DNA of 59,304 nt from Saprospiraceae bacterium. GTDB lineage: Bacteria; Bacteroidota; Bacteroidia; Chitinophagales; Saprospiraceae. Position numbers and translations under genes: made by a program. This document shows, piece after piece, positions 42,554-51,148 of the stretch (its first letter is position 1; each line of letters opens with the position of its first letter). The stretch spans positions 1 through 59,304 of the forward strand of contig JANQRV010000269.1 of the NCBI GenBank assembly GCA_028284395.1, in the 5' to 3' direction. Under the pieces are notes generated by a model. That model was given only the letters and a program-made list of their open reading frames with translations, did no database searches and was not told the DNA's origin.

Positions 42554-42641
42554 CTCAGGGCGTTGCCCCGAGATGGTGTCTTCTTACCTTTCAGGCAAGA
42601 GTGTCGCGGATTGGCGCCAGCCATTTGCCCGAAGGGCAAAT
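42554..42641. repeat. Cluster of three short hairpins, REP-like element
   Basis: Three consecutive hairpins, each with a three-base loop: CTCAGGGC, GTT, GCCCCGAG (42554-42572); TCTTACCT, TTC, AGGCAAGA (42582-42600); ATTTGCCC, GAA, GGGCAAAT (42623-42641). The block lies in a 199-base spacer and is more GC-rich than typical spacers here. It resembles dispersed intergenic elements I recall from other Bacteroidota genomes with 'GGGCGTTGCCC' cores. The rest of the spacer to 42731 shows no gene. Confidence 0.6.
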
Positions 42642-42731
42642 AGATCGAGCCTCGGGTGAAATCCGCAGTCGGTGGCTATGCCTACGGCGTTGTTCTGAGG
42701 TCTTGCTTTTCGCCTCGCAGACCAAGTCAAT

Positions 42732-43331
42732 TTAGTTGGTTAACTCCACCAATTCTTCCCGTAGTCGAAGCAGTTCGGAAAGCTCTCTTAACTCTCCTAA
42801 GATCTTTTTTCGAATGGCCCGTGTGAGGATAAAACCCATCGCCAGATAGAACAGATTGAAGCTCACCAGCCAGCCGATGGACCAGTACTTACTGAACTCG
42901 GGATTCAGGACGAATAATCCAATCGTGTATAAGGCAATTGCACTGTAGGTGATGGGCCCGTGAATTCGTTTCCTTAGTTGCAAGTAGGCCACCGAAGCGT
43001 TAATGTGCTGAATGGAGGTATCGCTGAGATCGATCTTGCTGGCTTGCCGCAAGCTAAAGACTTCAAAGAGAACTCTGACCGTCAAACTTCCGATCATTAA
43101 GGCAATGCCGAAATGACTGAGGGTGGTTTCCAAAGGGGCAAGAAATCGAAAAAACAAGCACAACCCGATGATGGTGGATATCAAAACGAGGCTATTGGCC
43201 CACTGGAAGCGTTTGCCGGCCATTTTGGCAGCATCGGCCAACTGGATCAGTTGATTCATGTCAATCTTGTGAGTTGATTCACTGCGGGCGATCCGCCATT
43301 GGTTTTTCAATTCAATAAGTCCGTTGCTCAT
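42732..43331 (-). CDS. Hypothetical membrane protein coupled to an ECF sigma factor
   Basis: A 199-residue protein whose start lies inside the sigma factor gene (20-base overlap), so the two are co-expressed. The soluble N terminus (residues 1-40) is followed by about four helices at roughly 43-62, 70-90, 125-143 and 150-170, and a charged C-terminal helix (KKILGELRELSELLRLREELVELTN). I see no zinc-binding anti-sigma motif (HxxxCxxC). Its position is that of an anti-sigma factor, but the family is not recognised. Confidence 0.7.
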   Translation of the reverse strand: MSNGLIELKNQWRIARSESTHKIDMNQLIQLADAAKMAGKRFQWANSLVLISTIIGLCLFFRFLAPLETTLSHFGIALMIGSLTVRVLFEVFSLRQASKIDLSDTSIQHINASVAYLQLRKRIHGPITYSAIALYTIGLFVLNPEFSKYWSIGWLVSFNLFYLAMGFILTRAIRKKILGELRELSELLRLREELVELTN

Positions 43332-43803
43332 CGCGTACTAATTTTTTGAGTTTCTTCTTGATTCGGTGAATTTTGACCCGGAGATTGGTCGGGCTGATCC
43401 CGAGAATGTCACCAATCTCTTCATAAGACAATTCTTCCAAGAGCATCATAGTAATTAAGCGGTCAACCTTCTTCAGTTGGCCGATGGCGTTGTACAGTTC
43501 GGGATAATCGGATTTTCCATATCCGGTCTCTTCTTCAGGGTGGTTGAACGCCCGTTTCTGGCGCGATTTTTCTTTGCGGAGGTATTGTAAACAGGTGTTG
43601 ACCGTAATCCGATAAACCCAAGTCTTAACCGTGGATTGTCTTTTGAATTGATCGATCGAGTTCCAAATATTGATGAAAACTTCCTGGCACAGATCGTTGG
43701 CGATAGTGGTATTGCCCTTGAGATATCCCAAACAAAGTTGCCGGACCATGGCGTGGTATTCGTTATAGATTGATTCGAACGGGATTTTCTGCTCGGCCTT
43801 CAT
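43312..43803 (-). CDS. ECF-type RNA polymerase sigma factor
   Basis: A 163-residue sigma-70 family protein. Region 2 is at about residues 10-75 (NDLCQEVFINIWNSIDQF and STVKTWVYRITVNTCLQYLR), region 4 at about 105-158 (EELSYEEIGDILGISPTNLRVKIHRIKKKL). The region between them is about 30 residues. It heads a two-gene unit with the membrane protein at 42732. Region 4 has the standard helix-turn-helix. The regulon cannot be deduced here. Confidence 0.92.
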   Translation of the reverse strand: MKAEQKIPFESIYNEYHAMVRQLCLGYLKGNTTIANDLCQEVFINIWNSIDQFKRQSTVKTWVYRITVNTCLQYLRKEKSRQKRAFNHPEEETGYGKSDYPELYNAIGQLKKVDRLITMMLLEELSYEEIGDILGISPTNLRVKIHRIKKKLKKLVRDEQRTY

Positions 43804-43906
43804 GCCTTAAAGTTAATCGCTGTAATACCAAATGAACGAGTGCAAAGTATTCAAGGGCTTAGATGCAGCCGATTGGGATATTGTTACAGTTGGCTAAAAA
43901 AAAAAA

Positions 43907-44986
43907 TTACGAGCGATTATTGACTGTCTCCTCTAAGACATCGATTACCCGGTCGATGGCATCGATGGTGGAGCCTTGATTCAGCTGCCGCCGATAGGAA
44001 TCGGACTTGGCTTCTAGATCAGATAGGGCGTCCAGCAACGTTTCTACCGTCAACGCTTCTTCCATTAGGACGGCACTGATGCCTTGTTGCTCGAAAGACC
44101 GGGCATTTAAAATTTGATCACCCCGACTGGAGCGTTTCGAAAGTGGGATCAGCAGGTTCAATTTCTTAAGTTGTTTGATTTCATTGATGGACGTGGAGCC
44201 AGCTCGAGAAATGACAATGTGAGTCATTGCAAACAGATCGGGTAATTCCTCATTAATGTATTCGAATTGACGGTAACCTTCGACGCCCAAGAGCTGCTCC
44301 TCAATTTTGCCCTTACCGCAAAGATGTACGATTTGATATCGGGAAGTCAGCGAGGGTAAAGCCATGCGAATCGTTTCATTTATTTTCTGTGCTCCCTGAC
44401 TTCCACCGATGATCAGCAGGACCGGAAGCTGCTCGTCAAATTGGCAGAAAGCACGGCCGTTTTCCGCATCTCCTTTCATTAGGAAATCTCTCAAAGGCAG
44501 ACCGGTTACTACGGCTTTGGTAGAGCCAATGTACTGCTCCGATTCCGGGAAAGTGAGACAGACTTTACGGGCAAAGGGTTTCGACAAACGATTTGCCAGG
44601 CCGGGCGTGACGTCGGATTCGTGAATGACGACGGGAATTCGATTGAGCCAGGCGCTCCATACCACCGGGCAGGAGACAAACCCGCCTTTGCTGAAGACCA
44701 CTTGAGGGCGCAATCGACGGATCAGGAGGAACGAACGGATCGTTGCACTCAAAATTCGAAAGATGTCCGTGAAATTTCGCCAGGAAAAATAGCGACGTAG
44801 TTTTCCGGCAGGAATCCCATAGAAGGGCAAATCTGTTGTGCTGATTACCTCCTTTTCGATGCCTTTCGCCGAGCCGACATAGTGGATGTCATACCCCTTT
44901 TTGCGCAGTTGAGGGAGTAGGGCCAGATTGGGCGTGACATGGCCGGAACTGCCTCCTCCAGTTAGGATGATTCTTTTAATCTTCAT
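43907..44986 (-). CDS. MurG-like UDP-GlcNAc transferase, divergent from the Bacteroidota housekeeping type
   Basis: A 359-residue GT28-type glycosyltransferase. MurG adds GlcNAc to lipid I to make lipid II on the inner face of the membrane. The start IILTGGGSSGHVTPNLALLP carries the lipid-binding GGxxGH motif; VVFSKGGFVSCPVVWSAW and the donor-binding LLIIGGSQGAQKIN, FAMTHIVISRAGSTSINEI are all present. GSSGHVTPNLAL is closer to Firmicutes-type MurG than to the GTGGHIFPAIAIA form usual in Bacteroidota. No mur or fts genes surround it; instead it overlaps a glycosidase gene by 11 bases. It could be a paralogue or a specialised transferase. An 11-base A run follows the stop. Confidence 0.85.
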   Translation of the reverse strand: MKIKRIILTGGGSSGHVTPNLALLPQLRKKGYDIHYVGSAKGIEKEVISTTDLPFYGIPAGKLRRYFSWRNFTDIFRILSATIRSFLLIRRLRPQVVFSKGGFVSCPVVWSAWLNRIPVVIHESDVTPGLANRLSKPFARKVCLTFPESEQYIGSTKAVVTGLPLRDFLMKGDAENGRAFCQFDEQLPVLLIIGGSQGAQKINETIRMALPSLTSRYQIVHLCGKGKIEEQLLGVEGYRQFEYINEELPDLFAMTHIVISRAGSTSINEIKQLKKLNLLIPLSKRSSRGDQILNARSFEQQGISAVLMEEALTVETLLDALSDLEAKSDSYRRQLNQGSTIDAIDRVIDVLEETVNNRS

Positions 44987-46376
44987 GTGCTTCATTCAAT
45001 TGGCCGGGTGGCAATAAGTTCCCATTAACTTCGTCGACAATGAGTACCCAGTCATTGCCTTTGCCTCGGGAGGGTGGGGTGACGTGCACCTTTGCTCCCT
45101 TTTCAATGGGTTGTCCACGAAAGGTGCTGCCCGTGCGTGGATCAAACCACCAGGTTGCCAGGAAGGCCCCATTGAGGGAGGATAAGTTAAGATCGGCAGA
45201 CTGACCATTGGGAAAATAGATCATTGCGTACGATCCTTCACTGTCGCGGGTAGCAGTGATGTAGTTTTCGAATTCCTCCGAGGGGTTGATCACCATGTCT
45301 TGCGACGGAATTCTGGTCAGAAATGGTCGCGACAGCATTAAATTTTTTAGATGTCGCACCTGGTTGGCCATGGGTAAGTCCAGGGCTGCTTTCCAGGGTC
45401 GCAAAGGCTGGTGAATGGGGGCTCTTCCGTTTAAATACATTTGCCAGACTGCATGGCAGCCATAACTTTGGCCGAAGGCACCCGCAAAAACATTCCAATA
45501 CATAATGCGCCGGATGTCATCGGCCACGCTGTGTCCTTGTTCTTTGGCGTTGAAGCAATTGGGGTGGTCCTCGTAGAGCGGTTCGCCGTCCAGGACCGGT
45601 TTGGTGGGGGTGAGTTGATAGTCGTGCTGGATGTGCCGATAGGTGCCTTTATTGGGACAATGCCCCGTTTGGTGCATATTGAAATCCAACCAAGCGTCTT
45701 CGTGGAACCAACTGGAAGATCCTCCCAATTCCGTGGGTTGTGGATGAAAGGTCATGAGGGTCTTGTCGAAGCCACCTGCTTCCTCCGCAATACCCGCTGC
45801 CATGGCTCGCCATACTTCTACGTCCTGAGAGGCTGCTCTTGGATTTCGGTCTCCACCAATGACCCAAATGATGTTGTCGCGGTCGGCGTAACGCCTTCCC
45901 ATCCATTGACCAAACGCCCGGGCGTTTTCCGTATTGAATATCTCGGGCCCTACGCCCCAATTGTGTTTGAATAACTTGTCGCCCCAGGTCGGTAGCAACG
46001 CAATGTATAACCCGAGTTCCTTAGCCTTACCAATCACGTAATCCACGTGCTCGAAATAAGCTGGATTTGGTGTCGTAGGATCGTTATTAACCAAGGGGGT
46101 GTGGCCATAAGGGTTGGGGGTATTCAAACCGTCCAGCTCTGCCAGAGCAACAGCGTGAATGACGTTGAAGCCCTGACCGGCGCGGTGTTCGAGGTAGAAG
46201 TCCACTTCTTCCCGATCACAACGATGGAGTAATTCCCAGGCGGTGTCGCCCAACCAGAAAAATGGTTGCCCATCCTCCGTAACCAGGAAACGTTGATTCT
46301 TGCTAATTTGTAATCGCTGTGCCTGTGCAGATAAACAAAGAAGGAAAAAACAAAGCAAAAGGATGAATCGATTCAT
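44976..46376 (-). CDS. GH140-type (DUF4038) secreted glycosidase
   Basis: A 466-residue exported enzyme with a signal peptide (MNRFILLLCFFLLCLSAQA). The (beta/alpha)8 domain follows with family blocks FLVTEDGQPFFWLGDTAWELLHR near residue 30, NIIWVIGGDRNP near 165, and VLDGEPLYEDHPN near 255, where the acidic residues are plausible catalytic groups. The last 90 residues form a beta-rich domain (SYAMIYFPNGQSADLNL, ATWWFDPRTG) typical of the 'collagen-binding' C-terminal module of these enzymes. Characterised GH140 members are endo-apiosidases acting on rhamnogalacturonan II. The substrate here is unproven. It overlaps the start of the MurG-like gene by 11-20 bases. Confidence 0.85.
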   Translation of the reverse strand: MNRFILLLCFFLLCLSAQAQRLQISKNQRFLVTEDGQPFFWLGDTAWELLHRCDREEVDFYLEHRAGQGFNVIHAVALAELDGLNTPNPYGHTPLVNNDPTTPNPAYFEHVDYVIGKAKELGLYIALLPTWGDKLFKHNWGVGPEIFNTENARAFGQWMGRRYADRDNIIWVIGGDRNPRAASQDVEVWRAMAAGIAEEAGGFDKTLMTFHPQPTELGGSSSWFHEDAWLDFNMHQTGHCPNKGTYRHIQHDYQLTPTKPVLDGEPLYEDHPNCFNAKEQGHSVADDIRRIMYWNVFAGAFGQSYGCHAVWQMYLNGRAPIHQPLRPWKAALDLPMANQVRHLKNLMLSRPFLTRIPSQDMVINPSEEFENYITATRDSEGSYAMIYFPNGQSADLNLSSLNGAFLATWWFDPRTGSTFRGQPIEKGAKVHVTPPSRGKGNDWVLIVDEVNGNLLPPGQLNEAHED

Positions 46377-46457
46377 TGTACGGGACTTTTAAGATATTAG
46401 ATGCTATAGATACATTTTGAACAGCACCATCACGGTGTGAAAGCGTGCCATGCAAAT

Positions 46458-47198
46458 ATGAGTAAAACCAAGGAAGTCTTCGAGCAAATTCAGGACTTAT
46501 TTAACCGTCAAAAGGAATTTGCCATTGATCGAATTCAATTACAGGGTTCTCGTCTCCAACCCGAGACGGTCGACTATTGGTCGGATACCGATGTTTTGAT
46601 CGTTTTGAAACCAGGTGCTGTGCTGGACAAATCACTTATGGATGAATTGCTAGGGCGGTTGGGAACCATCATTGGGAGAGATACCTACCACACGGATGGT
46701 TATCTGAAAGAAAGACTGGTGGTAGCACTGGGGCGCAGAACGGCCCTCATCGATTTGAAGGTACAAACCTTTGGATTTTGGCAGGCAGAGACAAATCCTA
46801 CAACGACGGAAAGCCAGGTGAAGACCAACTTTGAGGTGCAATACCGGCGCGAACATGTCGATAGAATTTGGCTGAAATTCTTCCTTTGCATCAACAAGTT
46901 CATGCGCAATGACCACTTGATCGGACTGCACCTATTGCTCGATCTTCTGCGAGATTACCTGGTCTTGGAAATGGAGCTCCGTGATCAAATGAAGGGGACA
47001 AATATTCACCGGTTTGGCGATGCAGAAAGCTTGCCCAAAACGATTGAACCAGGACAAATCGCCTATCAAGACAGGGAAGCTACCCTGACCTACATCATGT
47101 CACTGGCCAGGACCTATGACCACCGACTACTGGAAATCTTTCCAAATTACAAAAGCCGGGTTCAAAACTTAAATAGCTATATTGCCAATGGTTACTAA
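46458..47198 (+). CDS. Nucleotidyltransferase-fold protein (aminoglycoside adenylyltransferase-like)
   Basis: A 246-residue protein. The nucleotidyltransferase motif is near residue 25-50: QLQGSRLQPETVDYWSDTDVLIVL, with GS and the DxD metal pair (DTD) in their usual spacing, then an acidic third position in ALIDLKVQTFG. The C-terminal half is helical (LIGLHLLLDLLRDYLVLEMEL). This plan occurs in streptomycin adenylyltransferase-like and DUF4037-like proteins that act on small molecules, proteins or tRNA. The ATG at 46458 was chosen over a GTG at 46437. The AraC gene begins 11 bases after its stop, suggesting one transcript. Confidence 0.72.
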   Translation: MSKTKEVFEQIQDLFNRQKEFAIDRIQLQGSRLQPETVDYWSDTDVLIVLKPGAVLDKSLMDELLGRLGTIIGRDTYHTDGYLKERLVVALGRRTALIDLKVQTFGFWQAETNPTTTESQVKTNFEVQYRREHVDRIWLKFFLCINKFMRNDHLIGLHLLLDLLRDYLVLEMELRDQMKGTNIHRFGDAESLPKTIEPGQIAYQDREATLTYIMSLARTYDHRLLEIFPNYKSRVQNLNSYIANGY

Positions 47199-47209
47199 AA
47201 GCCAATCTA

Positions 47210-48055
47210 TTGGAATACATCTTTAACAACAACTTCGCCATCCTTAAATTGTGTCATCAACTGGAGGAAGTTTTTTCAACTTCTAAAGCAGTCCGATCCG
47301 ACCTCTATTCCATGCTTTGGGTTACCGAGGGCATGATCGACCTAGCCATCGACGAAATTCGAGTGCCACTCGACGCCGGTCAGATGATTTTCATTACGCC
47401 GGTAAAGTACGTTAAGATCTTGGAAAACCACGGCAAAGTGCACCTACTGCAGTTTAATCGCGAGTTTTACTGTATTCGCGAAAATGATCATGAGGTCTCC
47501 TGTGACGGCATTTTATACTTCGGTGCTCCCGGTGTACCCATCATTCATCTTGAAGATCAAGAATTGCAAAGCTTCACCCGGCTCATTGCCGTTTTGGAGG
47601 AAGAATTCGAGATAGTCGACCCAATTCAGGAAGAAATGCTTCGGACAATCCTGAAAAAATGGTTGATCAAGTCGACCCGGATCCTCAAACGGCAAAAGAA
47701 ATTCGTCCGGGAGAACGAGCCAAGAGCGGAATTGCTTCGCCAATTCAACATCCTGCTCGAAAAACATTACCGAGAGTATCACCAGGTAAAAGACTACGCA
47801 AAATTACTCAACAGATCTCCGAAGACCATCGCCAATCAATTCAAGATCCTGGGCCAGGAAAGCCCCAGTATGATGATTCAGCAACGACTAATCATCGAGG
47901 CCAAAAGATATTTGCTGTACGCCGAATTATCGGTGAAGGAGATTGCCTTTAAACTGGGCTTCGAAGATGCTTCCGCTTTTTCTCATTTCTTTAAAAGTAA
48001 GACCCGAATGGCTCCCAAGACCTTTAGGGAAATGCACCACCTGCAAACCAATTAA
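47210..48055 (+). CDS. AraC-family transcriptional regulator
   Basis: A 281-residue regulator that starts at TTG (47210), because the next ATG would remove the first strand of the sensor domain. Residues 1 to about 150 form a cupin-like N-terminal domain (LYSMLWVTEGMIDLAIDEIRVPLDAGQMIF). The C-terminal double helix-turn-helix covers about 185-281, with AKLLNRSPKTIANQFKILG and VKEIAFKLGFEDASAFSHFFKSKTRMAPKTFRE. A 35-residue linker contains basic residues (ILKRQKKFVRENE). Pairing with the nucleotidyltransferase is unusual. Its target genes are unknown. Confidence 0.9.
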   Translation: MEYIFNNNFAILKLCHQLEEVFSTSKAVRSDLYSMLWVTEGMIDLAIDEIRVPLDAGQMIFITPVKYVKILENHGKVHLLQFNREFYCIRENDHEVSCDGILYFGAPGVPIIHLEDQELQSFTRLIAVLEEEFEIVDPIQEEMLRTILKKWLIKSTRILKRQKKFVRENEPRAELLRQFNILLEKHYREYHQVKDYAKLLNRSPKTIANQFKILGQESPSMMIQQRLIIEAKRYLLYAELSVKEIAFKLGFEDASAFSHFFKSKTRMAPKTFREMHHLQTN

Positions 48056-48057
48056 AA

Positions 48058-48084
48058 AGGTGGCCACATCAAGGTGAGCCACCT
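48058..48084 (-). terminator. Rho-independent terminator of the msr unit
   Basis: Arms AGGTGGCCAC (48058-48067) and GTGAGCCACCT (48074-48084) pair over ten bases with one bulged A and a six-base loop. On the minus strand the stem is followed by TTTTTAATT, so it terminates the MsrB-MsrA transcript. It also lies downstream of the AraC stop. Confidence 0.78.
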
Positions 48085-48117
48085 ACTGAACCTAAGCTAT
48101 ATTGACATTTTTAACGA

Positions 48118-49098
48118 TTACGGCGCCTGCTCTTTCAGCTTCGACATATACTGCTGCCGGAATTTCGCCAGCTTGGGGTCGATGACCGCTCTACAGTATG
48201 ATTTGTTCGGATTAGAGGCGTAATAATCCTGGTGATAGGCTTCCGCCGGATAAAACACATCCAAACCTTTTATTTCCGTGACGATCCGCTTGTCCATCAA
48301 AGTTTGAACTTCTGCAATCGCTTTTTCAGCAGAAGTCTTTTCGGCTTCGGTTCGGTACAGAATGATACTTCGATATTGCGATCCCCGGTCTGCGCCTTGC
48401 CGGTCGAGCGTCGTCGGATCATGTGTTGTCAAGTGTATTTTGATTAGGTCCTCATAGCTAATGAGGGCCGGATCATAAGTAACTTCAATGACTTCAGCGT
48501 GTCCGGTCTGTCCACTACATACCGCTCGGTAGGTAGGGCTCTCCGTCTCCCCGCCACTGTAACCACTTTCTACTTTGAGGACGCCCTGCAGCTCCTGAAA
48601 GATTGCCTCGGTACACCAAAAGCATCCTCCGCCAAAAGTGGCCTTTTGTATCTCGGAAGTCACCTTTTTCAAGGCGATGGCATTGATGCAGTAGCGCAAA
48701 CCACTGGGAGCTGGCCCATCCTGAAACACGTGTCCCAAATGCGCATCGCAAGTATTACAGGTCGTCTCAATCCGGATCATACCATAACTACCATCTTTGT
48801 GATAAGCAACCGCATTGTCCTGGACCGGCTGTGTAAAAGAGGGCCATCCAGTACCACTTTGGTATTTTTCGCCCGAATCAAAAAGCGGCGTACCACAACA
48901 AATGCAAGCGTATTTTCCCGGCTCAAACAGGTTGCACATCTGCGAACTATAGGCTCTTTCCGTTCCTTTCAATCTGGTAATGCGAAACTGCTCGGCAGTC
49001 AGCTGCGTCTGCCATTCGGCTTCCGTCTTCTCCACTCTTCGATCGGGTGTTGGATTACCGTGATTCGCAAATTGAATGACGTCTCGCCACTTTAACAT
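48118..49098 (-). CDS. msrBA: Bifunctional methionine sulfoxide reductase (MsrB-MsrA fusion)
   Basis: Repairs both diastereomers of methionine sulfoxide in oxidised proteins. The order is MsrB (residues about 1-145) then MsrA (about 152-326), the reverse of many fusions. MsrB has two zinc CxxC pairs (YACICCGTPLF and CNTCDAHLGH) and the catalytic cysteine in LRYCINAIAL. MsrA begins ATFGGGCFWCTEA with the catalytic cysteine, followed by GVLKVESGYSGG. No signal peptide is evident, so it is probably cytoplasmic. It lies 21 bases downstream of a thioredoxin-fold gene that could supply electrons, and it ends at a clear terminator. Confidence 0.95.
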   Translation of the reverse strand: MLKWRDVIQFANHGNPTPDRRVEKTEAEWQTQLTAEQFRITRLKGTERAYSSQMCNLFEPGKYACICCGTPLFDSGEKYQSGTGWPSFTQPVQDNAVAYHKDGSYGMIRIETTCNTCDAHLGHVFQDGPAPSGLRYCINAIALKKVTSEIQKATFGGGCFWCTEAIFQELQGVLKVESGYSGGETESPTYRAVCSGQTGHAEVIEVTYDPALISYEDLIKIHLTTHDPTTLDRQGADRGSQYRSIILYRTEAEKTSAEKAIAEVQTLMDKRIVTEIKGLDVFYPAEAYHQDYYASNPNKSYCRAVIDPKLAKFRQQYMSKLKEQAP

Positions 49099-49119
49099 GA
49101 TGATTTTGTTTTTAGGTTT

Positions 49120-49602
49120 TTAATTTTTTGTTTCTATTCCCCGACCCTGCAATAACTCCTCCATTCTGAGGTCCAATCTCAACAATGCATTATTAGGATC
49201 GGAGCCAAAAATGCTGTAAACGACCTTGCCTTCCTCATCAACCAGTATCCAATGCGGTGTCCCTCCGGCCATATAATCCAAAAAGGTCGTATTGAAGTTT
49301 TGATCTTTGTAGAATGGAAAACGGATGTAGAATTCCTCCTTGGCCTTTTGGAATTGATCCTCGGAAAAATCCACTCCTTCAAAATTTGTATGAATGCCCA
49401 ATACCCGGAGCCGATCGCCTTTCTCATAAGCAACTCGATTGGCAAAAGGAATGGCGCGACCAAGGCAGCCCGGGCAACCCAAACTGAAAATCAAGATCAA
49501 CAGTGGTTGTCCCAAAAAGTCCTGGGGCTCTGGGACCGATTCGCCGAAGATGGGGTCCAGGTACCAATTCGGTAAGGTCTGATTTAATGGTAAGGTGTAC
49601 AT
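49120..49602 (-). CDS. Thioredoxin-fold/redoxin protein
   Basis: A 160-residue protein of the AhpC/TSA-Redoxin type. The active site is SLGCPGCLGRAIPFANR (CPGC, near residue 43), unlike the single peroxidatic cysteine of peroxiredoxins, so a disulfide reductase or thioredoxin role is more likely. Other fold marks are VLGIHTNF and TPHWILVDEEGKVVYSIFG with the cis-proline near 115. A strong Shine-Dalgarno AAGGAGG (49609-49615) lies six bases before the start, which is rare in this window. It heads the transcript with MsrB-MsrA and may recycle it. Confidence 0.85.
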   Translation of the reverse strand: MYTLPLNQTLPNWYLDPIFGESVPEPQDFLGQPLLILIFSLGCPGCLGRAIPFANRVAYEKGDRLRVLGIHTNFEGVDFSEDQFQKAKEEFYIRFPFYKDQNFNTTFLDYMAGGTPHWILVDEEGKVVYSIFGSDPNNALLRLDLRMEELLQGRGIETKN

Positions 49603-49813
49603 GATTTACCTCCTTTTCTTTGTCTTAACAGCAACAAATTTCGGAAAACTAATTGGAATGGAACGAGGTTGGATTTCCTGAAAGGGTGTGGATATTTCCC
49701 GGTTGGGAGGTTTTTGAAACGAAGCTTCCCATTTTCATCGATAGTCGATCAGAGAAATATTTTGCAGAACACCACCACGCTGAATATTTCTTTAAAAACC
49801 AAGACAAGAGCTT

Positions 49814-50896
49814 TTATCCGTATAACTCTCTCATCTTTTTTATGCTATGGTTGTTTTCAAGTATTGTGGATACATCCGTAATTTGATCAATGGATCCTAG
49901 TAAACCAATTTCTTTTAGGACCGGATCAGTGATTTTCCCAAATAATTTTTCAGCAAATCTGCCTGCGAATAATACCAGATATGGTCGCCCGTAATAATCC
50001 GTTACTTTTGTATACATCGGCTCAGTAACTTTCAGATTATTGTGTTCTTCGGCTAGTAGTTCATAAGTTTTTGAAAGATGTTTTTCACGGTCTTTCCAAT
50101 TTTTGGCATCAAGTGTTTTCTCAATGAACGGCAAAAAAGTGTCTGCTGATTTCAGTTTCCTGAAAGCTGTACCAAACCACTTGCTATACGGAGCGTATTC
50201 TTTTTCCATTAGAAAACAAAGGTTCATTACCTTTTCAATGATTCTTGATGCAATGAGTTTTGAACCGATTTCATCATCAACATCTCCACATCTTCCAACA
50301 AAAGCTTCCTCTTGAGCGATCCGAGACCATTCACATGCCATAAGATAAAGCCAAACATCTTTCGGATAAAAGTGAAGTTTTGATCTTATAGCCTCAATTT
50401 TCAGATCATCGAAAAAAATATCTCCGGATCTTATTGTCTTCAGTTTTTGCTGCGGGAAAAGCAACCAATTTTTGGCTTCGATATCTTTGTGAATATTTAA
50501 TTCCAGATGTCCTTTGAAAAAACCTTCTACCGTAAGAACCCTGATTTTATGATTCACCGTGCCTTCTTCTATCTTTTCTAAACGTTGGAGTCCATCACCT
50601 ACTTTTCCAGAAAAGTTTGTTGAATATCCTTTAAATTCGTACGGGAGATTTTCGGACAAAACTTTATTGATTCTATTTGCATATTGATCAAGTTCTTCTT
50701 TTTTGAGAAAAATTGATAGACGTGGGCCCCATTCATGATCTCTGGAAATTTCGGTATCATATCCTAAGACGTCTGACCCATAATCGATAAGTCCTGCTGA
50801 ATATTGAAGATTTGGAAAAAAATCGCTAATAATTTTCTTTACCACTTGCTCATAATACATTCTACTCAATTGCAACCCCGGGATAAATTTATTCAT
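49814..50896 (-). CDS. DUF4037-type nucleotidyltransferase-fold protein in an AT-rich stretch
   Basis: A 360-residue protein. GLIDYGSDVLGYDTEISRDHEWGP (residues about 36-59) is the diagnostic DUF4037 block and carries the GSD and DxE-type positions of nucleotidyltransferases. The C-terminal half is helical (VWLYLMACEWSRIAQEEAFVGR, then KWFGTAFRKL), again typical. The base use is unlike its neighbours: 22 of 60 bases are G or C in the segment 50401-50460, well below the surrounding genes. This suggests recent acquisition. It lacks neighbours with a related role. The biochemical function of DUF4037 is not established. Confidence 0.8.
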   Translation of the reverse strand: MNKFIPGLQLSRMYYEQVVKKIISDFFPNLQYSAGLIDYGSDVLGYDTEISRDHEWGPRLSIFLKKEELDQYANRINKVLSENLPYEFKGYSTNFSGKVGDGLQRLEKIEEGTVNHKIRVLTVEGFFKGHLELNIHKDIEAKNWLLFPQQKLKTIRSGDIFFDDLKIEAIRSKLHFYPKDVWLYLMACEWSRIAQEEAFVGRCGDVDDEIGSKLIASRIIEKVMNLCFLMEKEYAPYSKWFGTAFRKLKSADTFLPFIEKTLDAKNWKDREKHLSKTYELLAEEHNNLKVTEPMYTKVTDYYGRPYLVLFAGRFAEKLFGKITDPVLKEIGLLGSIDQITDVSTILENNHSIKKMRELYG

Positions 50897-51148
50897 GCTT
50901 TTGGATCAGTTATTTACAATCTTTAACAAATAGATTAATGGTCTTAAAAACTATTCCTGCTAGCGCAGTCCCGTAACCGTAGTTACCGGCTTTTGCCGGC
51001 AATTATCGGCTATGTAATGTTGTGTGATATATTTAATCTCATTTTTCATTCACTTTTTTTGAATCCAAATAGAACAAAAACCAGATGGTACAATTTCTCC
51101 TTGCTCGTGCAGTAGTTGCTGCAAAAAAAATTGGATTCAAAACATCCT
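50897..51148. other. Non-coding AT-rich spacer with a small hairpin
   Basis: No gene is visible. A hairpin CCGGC, TTTT, GCCGG lies at 50986-50999 without a following T run. The stretch belongs to the same AT-rich segment as the DUF4037 gene. Confidence 0.4.

Noticed and set aside
42535..42735. 66-residue open frame in the REP-like spacer
   Set aside because: It is read through the hairpin cluster and has a low-complexity, repeat-derived composition.
49653..49886. Open frames upstream of and overlapping the DUF4037 end
   Set aside because: They overlap the real gene's 3' end on the opposite strand and carry no signal or domain.
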